A DNA stretch of 64,000 nt. Source: Chloroflexota bacterium. Lineage in GTDB: Bacteria > Chloroflexota > Anaerolineae > Anaerolineales > Villigracilaceae. The notes beneath the pieces are model-generated. The model saw only the letters and a program-made list of their open reading frames with translations, ran no database searches and was not told where the DNA came from. Shown one piece after another: positions 55,105 through 62,914 of the stretch. Location: assembly GCA_016234535.1 (NCBI GenBank), contig JACRBH010000245.1:1-64000 (forward strand). Reading direction: 5' to 3'. The position numbers and the translations under genes are program-made. Position 1 is the stretch's first letter; each line of letters starts with the position of its first letter.

Positions 55105-55979
55105 TCGATGGATTGGATCAATGCATCCAGATTGATTAAAGTGGGATTGAATGCATTCGGGTCGGTGGCATTTAGTTTTTGTTTGACAAGCTCAAAATGC
55201 TGAGTGACGTTTTCGAAGTTCTCCCAGTCGAACGGCACGCCATCGGCCGGCAAGGGTGTTCCCGGTTCCCCGTCTGCCGAAAGAAAAGCGGCATTGATGG
55301 GTAATATAGCCGAAACGTAATATGCGCCGTCGTTTGTCAACCCTTGGAATGTATAAAACAGGCTATGGTTGTTTACAGGATATGGAGCCTGCGCGTATTG
55401 TGTTAGGAAACGAATACCCGTTCCGTTTTGAAAGGCAAGGAGTTGTTCGTTCGAGTGAAATACCTGAGCCGCGTTGAAAACCGGCAGGAAGGGCAGGCTT
55501 TCAGGCAGGGGCTGGCCCGGGGAATTTATGATGGTTTTGAGTTTGTCAATTACAGTCACAATATCCGCATTCATTTGAATGTACTCATCCACAGGATATA
55601 CAAAGATCATCGGCTTGTGGAAAGTATCAGCCAGAGAATAACCCTGGATCAGATAGCGATTATAGGTTGGGCCGATCTCCCAATAAGGCATATCATCGGA
55701 TGGCGGAACCGCTTCGATTGTTTCCGCTCCGGCGCCGCTTCCAATTTCGGTTGGGATCACAAACGAAATATTGTTGACTGCGACGATCGTTCCGTTGATC
55801 GGTGTTGGCATCGGTGTTGACATTTCTGTGGCCGGTGCAGCCGAGGTAAGCGACTGGAATGTTGCAGCGACAATCGTCTCCACCCCGGGCTGGGCTGGCG
55901 TGGCGGGAGTGCTTATGATTCCACAGGCCAGAGTGATGAGCATGGTTACCATAACCGTCCCCAATATTTTTCTCTTCAT
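55095..55979 (-). CDS. Lipoprotein, paralogue of the one at 54104
   Basis: The 294-residue protein has lipobox LITLAC (Cys19) and the same blocks as its neighbour: ISFVIPTEIGSGA, YPVDEYIQMN, GTGIRFLTQYAQAPYP, YTFQGLTNDGAYYVSAILP, ending NLDALIQSIEIQ. The start overlaps the stop of the FAH-like gene (ATGA), so it is translated with a tyrosine-pathway gene although it is a surface protein. The last codons and stop come from a 107-bp repeat element, so the original C-terminus may have differed. Confidence 0.8.
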   Translation of the reverse strand: MKRKILGTVMVTMLITLACGIISTPATPAQPGVETIVAATFQSLTSAAPATEMSTPMPTPINGTIVAVNNISFVIPTEIGSGAGAETIEAVPPSDDMPYWEIGPTYNRYLIQGYSLADTFHKPMIFVYPVDEYIQMNADIVTVIDKLKTIINSPGQPLPESLPFLPVFNAAQVFHSNEQLLAFQNGTGIRFLTQYAQAPYPVNNHSLFYTFQGLTNDGAYYVSAILPINAAFLSADGEPGTPLPADGVPFDWENFENVTQHFELVKQKLNATDPNAFNPTLINLDALIQSIEIQ

Positions 55980-56857
55980 TTCTTCCCTCCGATGATGTTT
56001 TTCAATATCCCAATCCGTTCAATTTCAAGTTCCACAACATCGCCCTCGTTCAGCCATGGACCCTGGGTCTTTGTCAACTCCAAAAGGCAGCCCGTGCCAA
56101 CTGTACCCGAGCCGATCACGTCGCCAGCCAGCAAATCGCATGTATCCGACGCTCTTGCAATGATCTCGCCGAATGACCAGAATATATCCTTTAAATTTCC
56201 CCTGGATATTTCAACGCCGTTGACTTTTGCCGTCATCGTGAGATCATACACGCCCGGTCTGTTTACTGATCTATCGGCAAGCGCTTCGCCCGTCACGATG
56301 ACTGGTCCTAAAGACGAGGCAAAGTCCTTCCCCTTGGCAGGGCCGAGTCCCGCCTTCATTTCTTCGCGTTGAATATCGCGCGCCGACCAGTCATTGAAGA
56401 TGGTGTAACCGAAAATATGCTGCGGGGCGTTTTCAGGTTTTATATCCCTTCCGCCTTTGCCGATAATGACTGCGATCTCCAGTTCGAAATCCAATGCCTG
56501 AGTGTAGTGTGGATAGTGAATCTCGTCACCCGGCCCAAAAATACTATTCGGGTTGGTGTAATAGAAGATTGGGAATTTATACCATTCCTCAGGCACATCC
56601 CGTCCGCGATTTTGATTCGCGGTTTTGACGTGCTGTTCGAAAGCATAGGCATCGCGTAATGTGGTCGGATGAAGCGGCGCGTGAAATTTTACCTCATCCA
56701 TTCCGAAGGATGCTTTTGATGCGAGACTGGCCGATTCTTGCGCGCCACTTTCAATGACGGTGCGCATGTCGGCAAATGGTAAGGGGTAGACTCTGCCGTT
56801 CGAGACAAGAGCAGGCGTCGGCTTCGTATGAAGCGTGCTGAAGGTTGCGAATATCAT
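55976..56857 (-). CDS. Fumarylacetoacetate hydrolase family protein
   Basis: ATG 56857 is preferred; upstream codons to 56920 fall within a palindrome and encode nothing conserved. The 293-residue protein has RDAYAFEQHV (Asp69), FELEIAVIIG (Glu125, Glu127) and GYTIFNDWSARDIQ (Asp156), which fit the four metal ligands of FAH. KGKDFASSLGPVIVT and GSGTVGTGCLLE are further family blocks. With hpd and hmgA nearby it probably performs the last step, splitting fumarylacetoacetate into fumarate and acetoacetate. A maleylacetoacetate isomerase gene is not seen in the window. Confidence 0.88.
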   Translation of the reverse strand: MIFATFSTLHTKPTPALVSNGRVYPLPFADMRTVIESGAQESASLASKASFGMDEVKFHAPLHPTTLRDAYAFEQHVKTANQNRGRDVPEEWYKFPIFYYTNPNSIFGPGDEIHYPHYTQALDFELEIAVIIGKGGRDIKPENAPQHIFGYTIFNDWSARDIQREEMKAGLGPAKGKDFASSLGPVIVTGEALADRSVNRPGVYDLTMTAKVNGVEISRGNLKDIFWSFGEIIARASDTCDLLAGDVIGSGTVGTGCLLELTKTQGPWLNEGDVVELEIERIGILKNIIGGKK

Positions 56858-56880
56858 GGGATATAAGTAATCAGTAAAAA

Positions 56881-56921
56881 AGTGATCAGTCATCAGTACT
56901 GATGACTGACGACTGATCACT
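56881..56921 (-). repeat. Palindrome between hpd and the FAH-like gene
   Basis: The perfect 18-bp palindrome gtcatcagtactgatgac is flanked by agtgatca and tgatcact. It would form a strong hairpin in the intercistronic RNA, 5 bp after the hpd stop. It could reduce downstream expression or protect the hpd message. Confidence 0.6.
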
Positions 56922-56926
56922 GAGCA

Positions 56927-58057
56927 CTATAAATTGCCGCGCCGTTCCTGTTCCAACTCAAGTGATTCGAACAGGGCTTTGAAATTTCCTTTTCCGAATC
57001 CCTGCGCGCCGTGTCTTTGAATGATCTCGATGAACATGGTCGGGCGGTCTTGAATGGGGCGTGTGAAAATTTGCAGGAGGTAACCTTCATCATCCTTGTC
57101 CACGAGGATGCCGAGTTCCTGAATGGTCTTGTAATCTTCCTCGATGCTGCCGACGCGCTCGGGCAATAATTCGTAGTAGGTATCCGGTACGCGCAGGAAT
57201 TCAACGCCGTTGTGACGAAGTTGATCAACGGTGGTGAGAATATCACCGGTGATAATGGCGATGTGCTGCGCGCCAGGCGTGAGATAGTAATCGAGATATT
57301 CCTCGATTTGACTCTTGCGTTTGCCTTCTGCGGGTTCATTGATCGGAAATTTGACGCGGCCATTTCCATTTTGCATCACCTTGGACATCAAGGCTGAATA
57401 TTCCGTGGAAATATCCTTGTCGTCAAAGTGCATAAGCTGGCGGAAGCCCATCACCTGATGATAAAAGTTGACCCACTGGTTCATCTTGCCAAGCTGCACA
57501 TTGCCAACGATATGATCGATTGCGGCGAGGCCGGTGGACTGCGCTTCCTTATCTTTGATGGGACGGTAGGTGGGGGCGAAGACTCCCTTGTAATCGGCGC
57601 GGTCTACAAAGACATGCAGGGTTTCACCATACGTGTAAATTGCGGATGTGCGGTAGATGCCGAAATCATCCCTCTCTTCGCGCGGACTCCATGCCGATTT
57701 GCCGCCGCGTGAAGTGGTTGCCTGCCAGGCTTTTTCCACATCCTCCACTTCCATCGCGATGACTTTGACACCGTCACCATGCAGCATGTGATGAGATGCG
57801 AGTGGGCTGGATGGGCTGTACGGCGCAGAGATGACGAAGCGTGCAGTTCCAGATTCAAGCACATAGGATGCGAATTCGCGGTTGCCCGTTTCAAGGCCCG
57901 AGTATGCGACGGGTTTAAATCCAAAGGCCTTCCACCAATAATACATGGCCTGTTTGGCATTGCCCACATAAAAGTGGACATGGTCAATGGCTTTGATTTG
58001 CAGGAAATCCGCTTCCTCGGTCATGAGGCGGGTTTCGGGTTTTGATTTTGTAATCAT
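56927..58057 (-). CDS. hpd: 4-hydroxyphenylpyruvate dioxygenase
   Basis: The 376-residue enzyme converts 4-hydroxyphenylpyruvate to homogentisate. Two vicinal-oxygen-chelate halves are present: the N-terminal IDHVHFYVGNAKQAMYYW and the catalytic C-terminal AIDHIVGNV (His182), GAQHIAIITGDI (His265) and MFIEIIQRHG (Glu344), which are the three Fe ligands. QGFGKGNFKALFESLE at the end is the substrate gate region of true HPPD. AAGGAG precedes the ATG. It is the first gene of the minus-strand catabolic block. Confidence 0.95.
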   Translation of the reverse strand: MITKSKPETRLMTEEADFLQIKAIDHVHFYVGNAKQAMYYWWKAFGFKPVAYSGLETGNREFASYVLESGTARFVISAPYSPSSPLASHHMLHGDGVKVIAMEVEDVEKAWQATTSRGGKSAWSPREERDDFGIYRTSAIYTYGETLHVFVDRADYKGVFAPTYRPIKDKEAQSTGLAAIDHIVGNVQLGKMNQWVNFYHQVMGFRQLMHFDDKDISTEYSALMSKVMQNGNGRVKFPINEPAEGKRKSQIEEYLDYYLTPGAQHIAIITGDILTTVDQLRHNGVEFLRVPDTYYELLPERVGSIEEDYKTIQELGILVDKDDEGYLLQIFTRPIQDRPTMFIEIIQRHGAQGFGKGNFKALFESLELEQERRGNL

Positions 58058-58451
58058 TTTTTCTCCTTTGGTTGGTAAAAAGATTCTACGTTAAAGTGTG
58101 ATTACGGGCAATACAATAAAAACTGGTGATTACCCATAAGTCGGTATACGTTATTCGAACCTTAATTCAAGAGCATTTTGCCGCGAATTTCGCTAATTCA
58201 CACGGATTTTTAAAACCAATTCGCGAAAATTCGTGGAATTCGTGGCTGGGGTTTTGCTTTCTTCCCGGAAATTGGCGAACGCAAAAGATGTGGGTAATCA
58301 CCGGAACAAAAACGAGTGTAACGCAAAAGTGTCGGTGACCTATGCTCAAGCCTCCGTCCCCGGCGGCGTTTTCGAGGGAGACCCTGCGCCGGGAACGCCA
58401 CGAAAAGAGCGAAAGAGCGCGAATTCTTCCTTCTTCGCGCCATTCGTAAAA

Positions 58452-58558
58452 TTCAGTAAATCACAGATTGAGCGGAATGCAGACTTTAGTCTGCAATTTT
58501 ACAGAGGCAAAGCGGACTGAAGTCCGCGCTCCGGAGCAAATTCATGATTTACTGAAAT
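58452..58558. repeat. 107-bp MITE-like element, copy 2 (inverted)
   Basis: Reverse complement of 54998-55104 with a few differences. Both internal hairpins are kept. The pair brackets a 3.4-kb segment with a lipoprotein gene, the FAH-like gene and hpd. Confidence 0.85.
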
Positions 58559-58603
58559 TCGCATATTTCGCGTTAAGTTTTTTCTGACTTTGCTGCAACC
58601 GTC

Positions 58604-58635
58604 AACCCCTAAAGCAGATTGAACTTTTAGGGGTT
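58604..58635 (-). terminator. Hairpin after the TMEM164-like gene
   Basis: aacccctaaa (58604-58613) and tttaggggtt (58626-58635) are perfect 10-bp arms, 5 bp beyond the minus-strand stop at 58641. No clear T-run follows on the minus strand, so termination may be partial. Confidence 0.5.
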
Positions 58636-58640
58636 TGCGC

Positions 58641-59381
58641 TTACGCGGCTAGTGGTTGTTTTTTCGCGCGCCAATCTTTGATGACGAAGGGCAGGTAGAG
58701 CACGGACAGGATTGCAAACCCGACAAATTCCAATTCGGGGATGTACCAGGGCCAGGGAGCGAGCGCGTCCAGCAGGGTCGGGAATTCAGGTTTGTGAGCG
58801 ATGAACAGATAGTTGCTTCCGATTGCCAGATTGATAAAAAAAACGGGGATCATGTAGATATTCGTCCAGATAAAGACACGTTTGAAGGATTGCCAGGTGG
58901 GACGAAAACCTTCGACAACGGTCATGTAAATGGCGATACTGATCAATAGTCCATGCGCGATGAAGGTTTGCATGATGCGGAAATGCGGAAAGTTATAGCT
59001 GGCGGCATCGGCCGGGGTGAGCACGGCCTGCATCGCCCCGCCGATTCCAAGAAAGTATAGGATTTCATAGATCGTATAATTTTTTGTGACAAGCATGAAA
59101 GGAGTCAACCATAAAATGAAGCTGCATAGATGAAGCGGAAGCAGGGTCTGAATATTCCAAATCCCCCAATAAGCCGACCAGACATGCAATGACAATTCAT
59201 TTAGGACCAGCGCAATGGCCAACACCCAGCGGACGATATTCCTTTCCTTTTCGCCCCATATTTTGCGAAAGTACAAAAAAGAAAAACAAAAGAGTGTGAT
59301 GATGGCGATTGCGATCAAGTGCGGCGTGCCGAAGAGTACAAAAGGCGCCCCATCATAAACCAAGGCAAAATATTTTCCCAT
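58641..59381 (-). CDS. TMEM164/YwaF-like (TIGR02206) membrane protein
   Basis: The 246-residue protein has about seven membrane spans. LLPLHLCSFILWLTPFML, YFLGIGGAMQAVLTPAD and FPHFRIMQTFIAHG are the conserved segments of the YwaF/TMEM164 family, with a histidine and Cys in the third span region. Animal TMEM164 is an acyltransferase acting on ether phospholipids; the bacterial role is not established. AAGGAG precedes the ATG. It seems a single-gene unit. Confidence 0.85.
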   Translation of the reverse strand: MGKYFALVYDGAPFVLFGTPHLIAIAIITLFCFSFLYFRKIWGEKERNIVRWVLAIALVLNELSLHVWSAYWGIWNIQTLLPLHLCSFILWLTPFMLVTKNYTIYEILYFLGIGGAMQAVLTPADAASYNFPHFRIMQTFIAHGLLISIAIYMTVVEGFRPTWQSFKRVFIWTNIYMIPVFFINLAIGSNYLFIAHKPEFPTLLDALAPWPWYIPELEFVGFAILSVLYLPFVIKDWRAKKQPLAA

Positions 59382-59456
59382 GTTTTTCTCCTTTGAAGAA
59401 AGGTTTTGAATATTAAAACGCCATCGAATGGAAGGCGTTACGTTTTGATGTTATTA

Positions 59457-59900
59457 CTATTTTGTCATACTTTCTTCAATGAACTTTTCCCAGATGGGAT
59501 ATTCAGCAGGGTTCCATATCTTCCGCAGGTCTTTAAACGCATCCTCTTTTTTCATACCGAGACGGTTGACCCGATACAGCGTGACGAATCCTGTAGCGCG
59601 ATAATTTGCCTGACAATGGACAAGCACCTTATCGTTATTGTGTTTGTCCATGATCGACGTGAATTCGTTTAGGTTTTCAGGCGTTGGATTTCCCCAATCT
59701 ACAGGGATATTATAGTAGCTGACATGCTGCGCTTCCATCAATTCCTTTTCATTGGGCATCCAGCCTTCTGATTTGGAAGTGGCGAGGTTGATCACAACCT
59801 GCACGCCGTTTTCGGCAATGGATGGAATTTGCTCCGGGGTGGGCATGCCGCTTGTAAAAAGAGTGTCGCTTAACTTTAGATAGTTATAGATGTTTTCCAT
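59457..59900 (-). CDS. Dual-specificity phosphatase-like protein
   Basis: The 147-residue protein resembles the bacterial PTP/DUF442 group: LFTSGMPTPEQIPSIAENGV near 15-34, VVINLATSKSEG, and the loop VHCQANYRATGFVTLYRV near 95-112. In that loop the Cys and Arg are separated by four residues, not the usual five, so it is a divergent or inactive relative. It starts 2 bp after the YbaK stop, so the two are co-transcribed. Confidence 0.75.
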   Translation of the reverse strand: MENIYNYLKLSDTLFTSGMPTPEQIPSIAENGVQVVINLATSKSEGWMPNEKELMEAQHVSYYNIPVDWGNPTPENLNEFTSIMDKHNNDKVLVHCQANYRATGFVTLYRVNRLGMKKEDAFKDLRKIWNPAEYPIWEKFIEESMTK

Positions 59901-59902
59901 TC

Positions 59903-60379
59903 TTATTTCACCTGAACGATTTTTCCACCGGTCATTTTTTGCAGGTCGGTTGGTGTCAGTTCAAAGATGGCGTTGGGTGTGCCCGCCGCTGCCCAGATGA
60001 CCAGATAGCCCTGAAGGTCCTCGTCGAGATATGTCTCCATTTTTTCAACATGACCGATGGGAGGAACGCCGCCTATTGCGAAGCCGGTAATTGCCCGCAC
60101 GAAATCGGCATCTGCGCGGCTGATGGATTCCCCCGCATATCCGCTGATGCGTTTTTCGTCCACGCGGTTCGCGCCGCTGGTGAGAACCAAAATCGGTTTA
60201 CCGCTGACCTTGCCGCGAAAGATAAGCGACTTGACGATCTGCCCCAGTTCACAGCCTGCGCGGTCAGCAGCTTCCTGCGCCGTGCGCGTGGACTCGGCAT
60301 GTTCGATGACGGTATAGTTAAAGCCCAAAGAAACGAGCAGGTCCTGTATTTTTTGTGCGGATGGGGAAAGTGTTGGCAT
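59903..60379 (-). CDS. YbaK/EbsC-type aminoacyl-tRNA deacylase
   Basis: From ATG 60379 the protein has 158 residues, the normal size; the frame is open to 60451 but without conserved sequence. It has YTVIEHAESTRTAQEAADRA, GQIVKSLIFRGK (the conserved Lys), and GFAIGGVPPIGH, typical of the YbaK/ProXp editing domain that hydrolyses mischarged tRNA. Substrate (Cys-, Ala- or other tRNA) not predictable. No strong ribosome site seen. Confidence 0.88.
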   Translation of the reverse strand: MPTLSPSAQKIQDLLVSLGFNYTVIEHAESTRTAQEAADRAGCELGQIVKSLIFRGKVSGKPILVLTSGANRVDEKRISGYAGESISRADADFVRAITGFAIGGVPPIGHVEKMETYLDEDLQGYLVIWAAAGTPNAIFELTPTDLQKMTGGKIVQVK

Positions 60380-60493
60380 CTGCCAATTATATAATACCCA
60401 TGGTCGCAAATTGCACTTTCCACCTTCAGAAAAAGCGCAATTCCCTGGCACCGCCCGCCAGGGCAGGTGTGCGACCGAGTGCGGTATAGCGGG

Positions 60494-60910
60494 TTACTTT
60501 TTCCGTGTGTAATGGATATTCCACAAAACGCGCCACGTTTCGCCGTCGTCGGAGCGCTCCCAGTTCCATTCGAATTTATCTGCTTCAATTTCATACCAGA
60601 CCATTCTTTGTTTGCTGACCTGTCCTTTGATGAGAGCATAACGTTCAAGGATCATTTTTTCATTCTCAGATTTGCCTGTGAAATCCAGATAAGTACCGTT
60701 GTTGTCCACCCATGTCTGGCACCATAGCTGGCGTTCAGGATCGAAGCACGAAACGCTCATGCCAATCAGGTCGGGCGCGGAAAAATTTTCCTGTATCACC
60801 CTGCCGCCCAATATCTTTTCAATTCGATTTGTTCCGCAGCCGTCCTCCCCCCATCGCACATCCCACTCTCCGAGCCAGAAATCAAATTCGTTTTCAGGTT
60901 GAGTATTCAT
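60494..60910 (-). CDS. DUF1579-like protein
   Basis: ATG 60910 has AGGAGG upstream, giving 138 residues; the frame is open to 60943 without a ribosome site. The protein begins with FDFWLGEWDVRWG and GTNRIEKILGGRVIQENF, and is beta-rich with many Trp, as in DUF1579/lipocalin-like proteins. It is soluble with no signal peptide. Function unknown. It is divergent from the methyltransferase at 60998 across an 87-bp gap that must hold both promoters. Confidence 0.75.
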   Translation of the reverse strand: MNTQPENEFDFWLGEWDVRWGEDGCGTNRIEKILGGRVIQENFSAPDLIGMSVSCFDPERQLWCQTWVDNNGTYLDFTGKSENEKMILERYALIKGQVSKQRMVWYEIEADKFEWNWERSDDGETWRVLWNIHYTRKK

Positions 60911-60997
60911 GTGAGCCTCCTGGAATTGAAAACAGAATAGCACAACTGATTTTCATCCGAACCCTACCAAAAGACTGTTTTACTTTACAATTAAACC

Positions 60998-61690
60998 ATG
61001 CCTACACAGGAAGAAATCTACCAAACCGAAGGGGATAAGTACGAGGCCTTGATAGCGCGCGAGGATTATCAGGGGAATATTTTGAAATCGCTGCGCGAGA
61101 TCATGCCTCTGGAAAATCGCATCGTTCTTGACCTTGGAACTGGCACTGGACGATTGGCCTGTCTGCTCGCTCCGCACGTTGCGCACGTGCGCGCCTTCGA
61201 TATTTCCGAAGAGATGCTGCGCGTATGCCGCGGGAAACTCACCGCCAGCGGATTGACCAACTGGCAGGTGGATGTCGCCGACCATCGCCAATTGCCTGTT
61301 GACGATCAATCCGCTGACCTCGTTGTTTCAGGCTGGAGTGTGGCGTATCTCGCAGTGTGGAATCCTGAATCAGCGCGGCATGAGTTGGAAAAATGGCTGG
61401 GCGAAATGAAACGCGTCTTAAGACCGAACAGCCATATCGTTTTGTTTGAATCGCTTGGCACGGGCAATGAGTCACCGATCAGGTTGGAACATCTAAAGGA
61501 GTACTATCCCTGGCTGGATGAAGTCGGATTCCAAAACAAATGGATGCGTACCGATTACAAATTCGAATCGCTGGAGGAAGCGGAATTTCTTTCACGCTTT
61601 TTCTTTGGCAATGAGTTGGGGGAAAAAGTAAGGAGGAATAACTGGGTGATTCTGCCTGAATGTACAGGTATGTGGTGGCTGAAGATGTAA
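60998..61690 (+). CDS. Class I SAM-dependent methyltransferase
   Basis: The 230-residue protein has IVLDLGTGTGRLACLLAPHV (motif I, about 46-65), VRAFDISEEML (acidic loop), VDVADHRQLPVDDQSADLVV and MKRVLRPNSHIVLFESLG. It is a type 11/25 methyltransferase of unknown substrate, the only + strand gene in the last 13 kb. It lies convergent to the membrane protein gene ending at 61751. Confidence 0.85.
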   Translation: MPTQEEIYQTEGDKYEALIAREDYQGNILKSLREIMPLENRIVLDLGTGTGRLACLLAPHVAHVRAFDISEEMLRVCRGKLTASGLTNWQVDVADHRQLPVDDQSADLVVSGWSVAYLAVWNPESARHELEKWLGEMKRVLRPNSHIVLFESLGTGNESPIRLEHLKEYYPWLDEVGFQNKWMRTDYKFESLEEAEFLSRFFFGNELGEKVRRNNWVILPECTGMWWLKM

Positions 61691-61750
61691 TTGATCTCCT
61701 GCTGTGCCGGCCACACAGCGCCCAGGCCGGGTGTGGCTTTCTAAAAAGTC

Positions 61751-62392
61751 TCACCCCTTTCTTTTCTGATCGTTATCTCCCGCAAAAGTGACTCGTGCAA
61801 CAGGCCTGTTAAATGCGATTTCCCTGGCGTTATCGGTTGGAACTTTTCCGGTTTGATTTACGGCTGCGGCTCCGATTCCAATTAACATCAGCAATATACT
61901 CATGCCCGCAAAAATCCATTTTGCCGCCGAGAAAATTGCTGTGGCCCATGCCAGATTTACAGGTGTGGCAGGATAGATTGACAGCATGGTGACAAGACCG
62001 AAATTTTCGAGCAGGTCGAACAACAAAGTGACGAACGGTACGACATTCAGCATTTGCATTTCGCTGTTTGGGGAGAAGCCTTTTTTGAACAGCCAGGTGA
62101 TCAGCAAGCTGAAGAATAATGTGTACACAAGCGGGTAGACCAGGTCAACGGTTAAGTTGACTGTGATGTTGAACCGCCGCAGATACTCGCCATAATTTGC
62201 GATTGCTGTATACACAGTTTGTGGCGTATAAAAGAACATCAGGTCGGGGACTGGGGCGGTTGATGTGCGGGCGATGAAAGCGTTGATGAACGGCATAAGG
62301 AAAAATGTAAAGACCGCGTCAACCAGAAATAAAACGACGATGAGCCAGCCTTTTGCATATTTTCTCAACCTGCGCGAAAGCTTGTATAACAT
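61751..62392 (-). CDS. Four-span membrane protein, paralogue of 62915
   Basis: The 213-residue protein has hydrophobic segments near 15-37, 88-108, about 120-140 and 155-175. Shared blocks with the gene at 62915 are KYAKGWLIVVLFLVDAVF, DLMFFYTPQTVY, VYPLVYTLFFSLLITWLF, NVVPFVTLLFDLLENFGLVT and IYPATPVNLAWATAIFS. I know no function for the family. AGGAG precedes the ATG. Confidence 0.78.
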   Translation of the reverse strand: MLYKLSRRLRKYAKGWLIVVLFLVDAVFTFFLMPFINAFIARTSTAPVPDLMFFYTPQTVYTAIANYGEYLRRFNITVNLTVDLVYPLVYTLFFSLLITWLFKKGFSPNSEMQMLNVVPFVTLLFDLLENFGLVTMLSIYPATPVNLAWATAIFSAAKWIFAGMSILLMLIGIGAAAVNQTGKVPTDNAREIAFNRPVARVTFAGDNDQKRKG

Positions 62393-62504
62393 TATTTCTC
62401 CTTTATTTATCCTGATGAACCCGTGTTGGATAATTGCTTTGTGATTTTTGTTTCCTGAATTCGTACTCCATGCACTTCCCGCGTTTGCGCCTTGCTGGCT
62501 TCAA

Positions 62505-62556
62505 TTGAAAACTGGAGAGACCGCCAAATTGTATTGGCGGTCTCTCCAGTTTTCAA
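62505..62556. repeat. Perfect 23-bp inverted repeat
   Basis: Arms 62505-62527 (starting ttgaaaactggagagacc) and 62534-62556 are exact complements around a 6-nt loop attgta. As RNA this is a very stable hairpin. It has no T-run on either side, so it may be a transposon-end remnant or RNA-stabilising element rather than a terminator. Confidence 0.85.
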
Positions 62557-62656
62557 GGAGTTGAATCATATATTACTATACAAATGTGTTAATTCCCGGG
62601 CGTTGAGTACGCGGTGAATAAGAATCAGACATTCTCGGAAACAATATACAAGCACT

Positions 62657-62716
62657 GTCCCGAAGGTTTGTTTCGAGAAAATTGAGCGCCTGACGTCAAC
62701 CTTCGGGACGTTTTTT
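62657..62716 (+). terminator. Hairpin with T-run
   Basis: gtcccgaaggtt (62657-62668) pairs with aaccttcgggac (62698-62709), 29-nt loop, then gtttttt. The long loop is unusual. The nearest + strand gene is 1 kb upstream, so its partner transcript is unclear. Confidence 0.5.
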
Positions 62717-62720
62717 CTAA

Positions 62721-62900
62721 TTACTGACTCACCTTACGCAGTGTCGTTCTGAGCGAAGCGACACTTGCGCCGCGCACCAGTGCGGTGAGAACCTCTACGA
62801 TTGTCTCAGAGACCCTTCGCTACACCTGCACTGCAACGAACGCAGTACGGCGCAAGTGTCGCTCAGGGAATCACGGTCGGGTGCGCAAGGTGAGTTACTG
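62721..62900. repeat. MITE-like element with TIRs related to 28758
   Basis: Left end ttactgactcaccttacgc; the right end read on the other strand is cagtaactcaccttgcgc. The 140-bp interior contains gtgtcg/cgacac arms and agacccttcgct, shared with the decayed element at 36337. It ends 15 bp before the stop of the gene at 62915. Confidence 0.7.
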
Positions 62901-62914
62901 ATAAAGTCTATTGA

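Larger units (their letters stand above)
58058..58640. other. Intergenic region upstream of hpd
   Basis: 583 bp without a gene. It should hold the hpd promoter on the minus strand, which I could not locate. Near 58180-58250 are low-complexity cgcgaatttcgc / ttcgtggaattcg motifs. A 107-bp element (58452-58558) and a hairpin (58604-58635) fill the far end. Confidence 0.6.
62393..62914. other. Intergenic region with three palindromic structures
   Basis: 522 bp between the paralogous membrane genes. It holds a 23-bp perfect inverted repeat (62505-62556), a hairpin with T-run (62657-62716) and a TIR element (62721-62900). No ORF or RNA gene was recognised. Confidence 0.75.

Noticed and set aside
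62721..62900. Phage or integron attachment site
   Set aside because: No integrase or cassette genes nearby; the ends match other small TIR elements instead.
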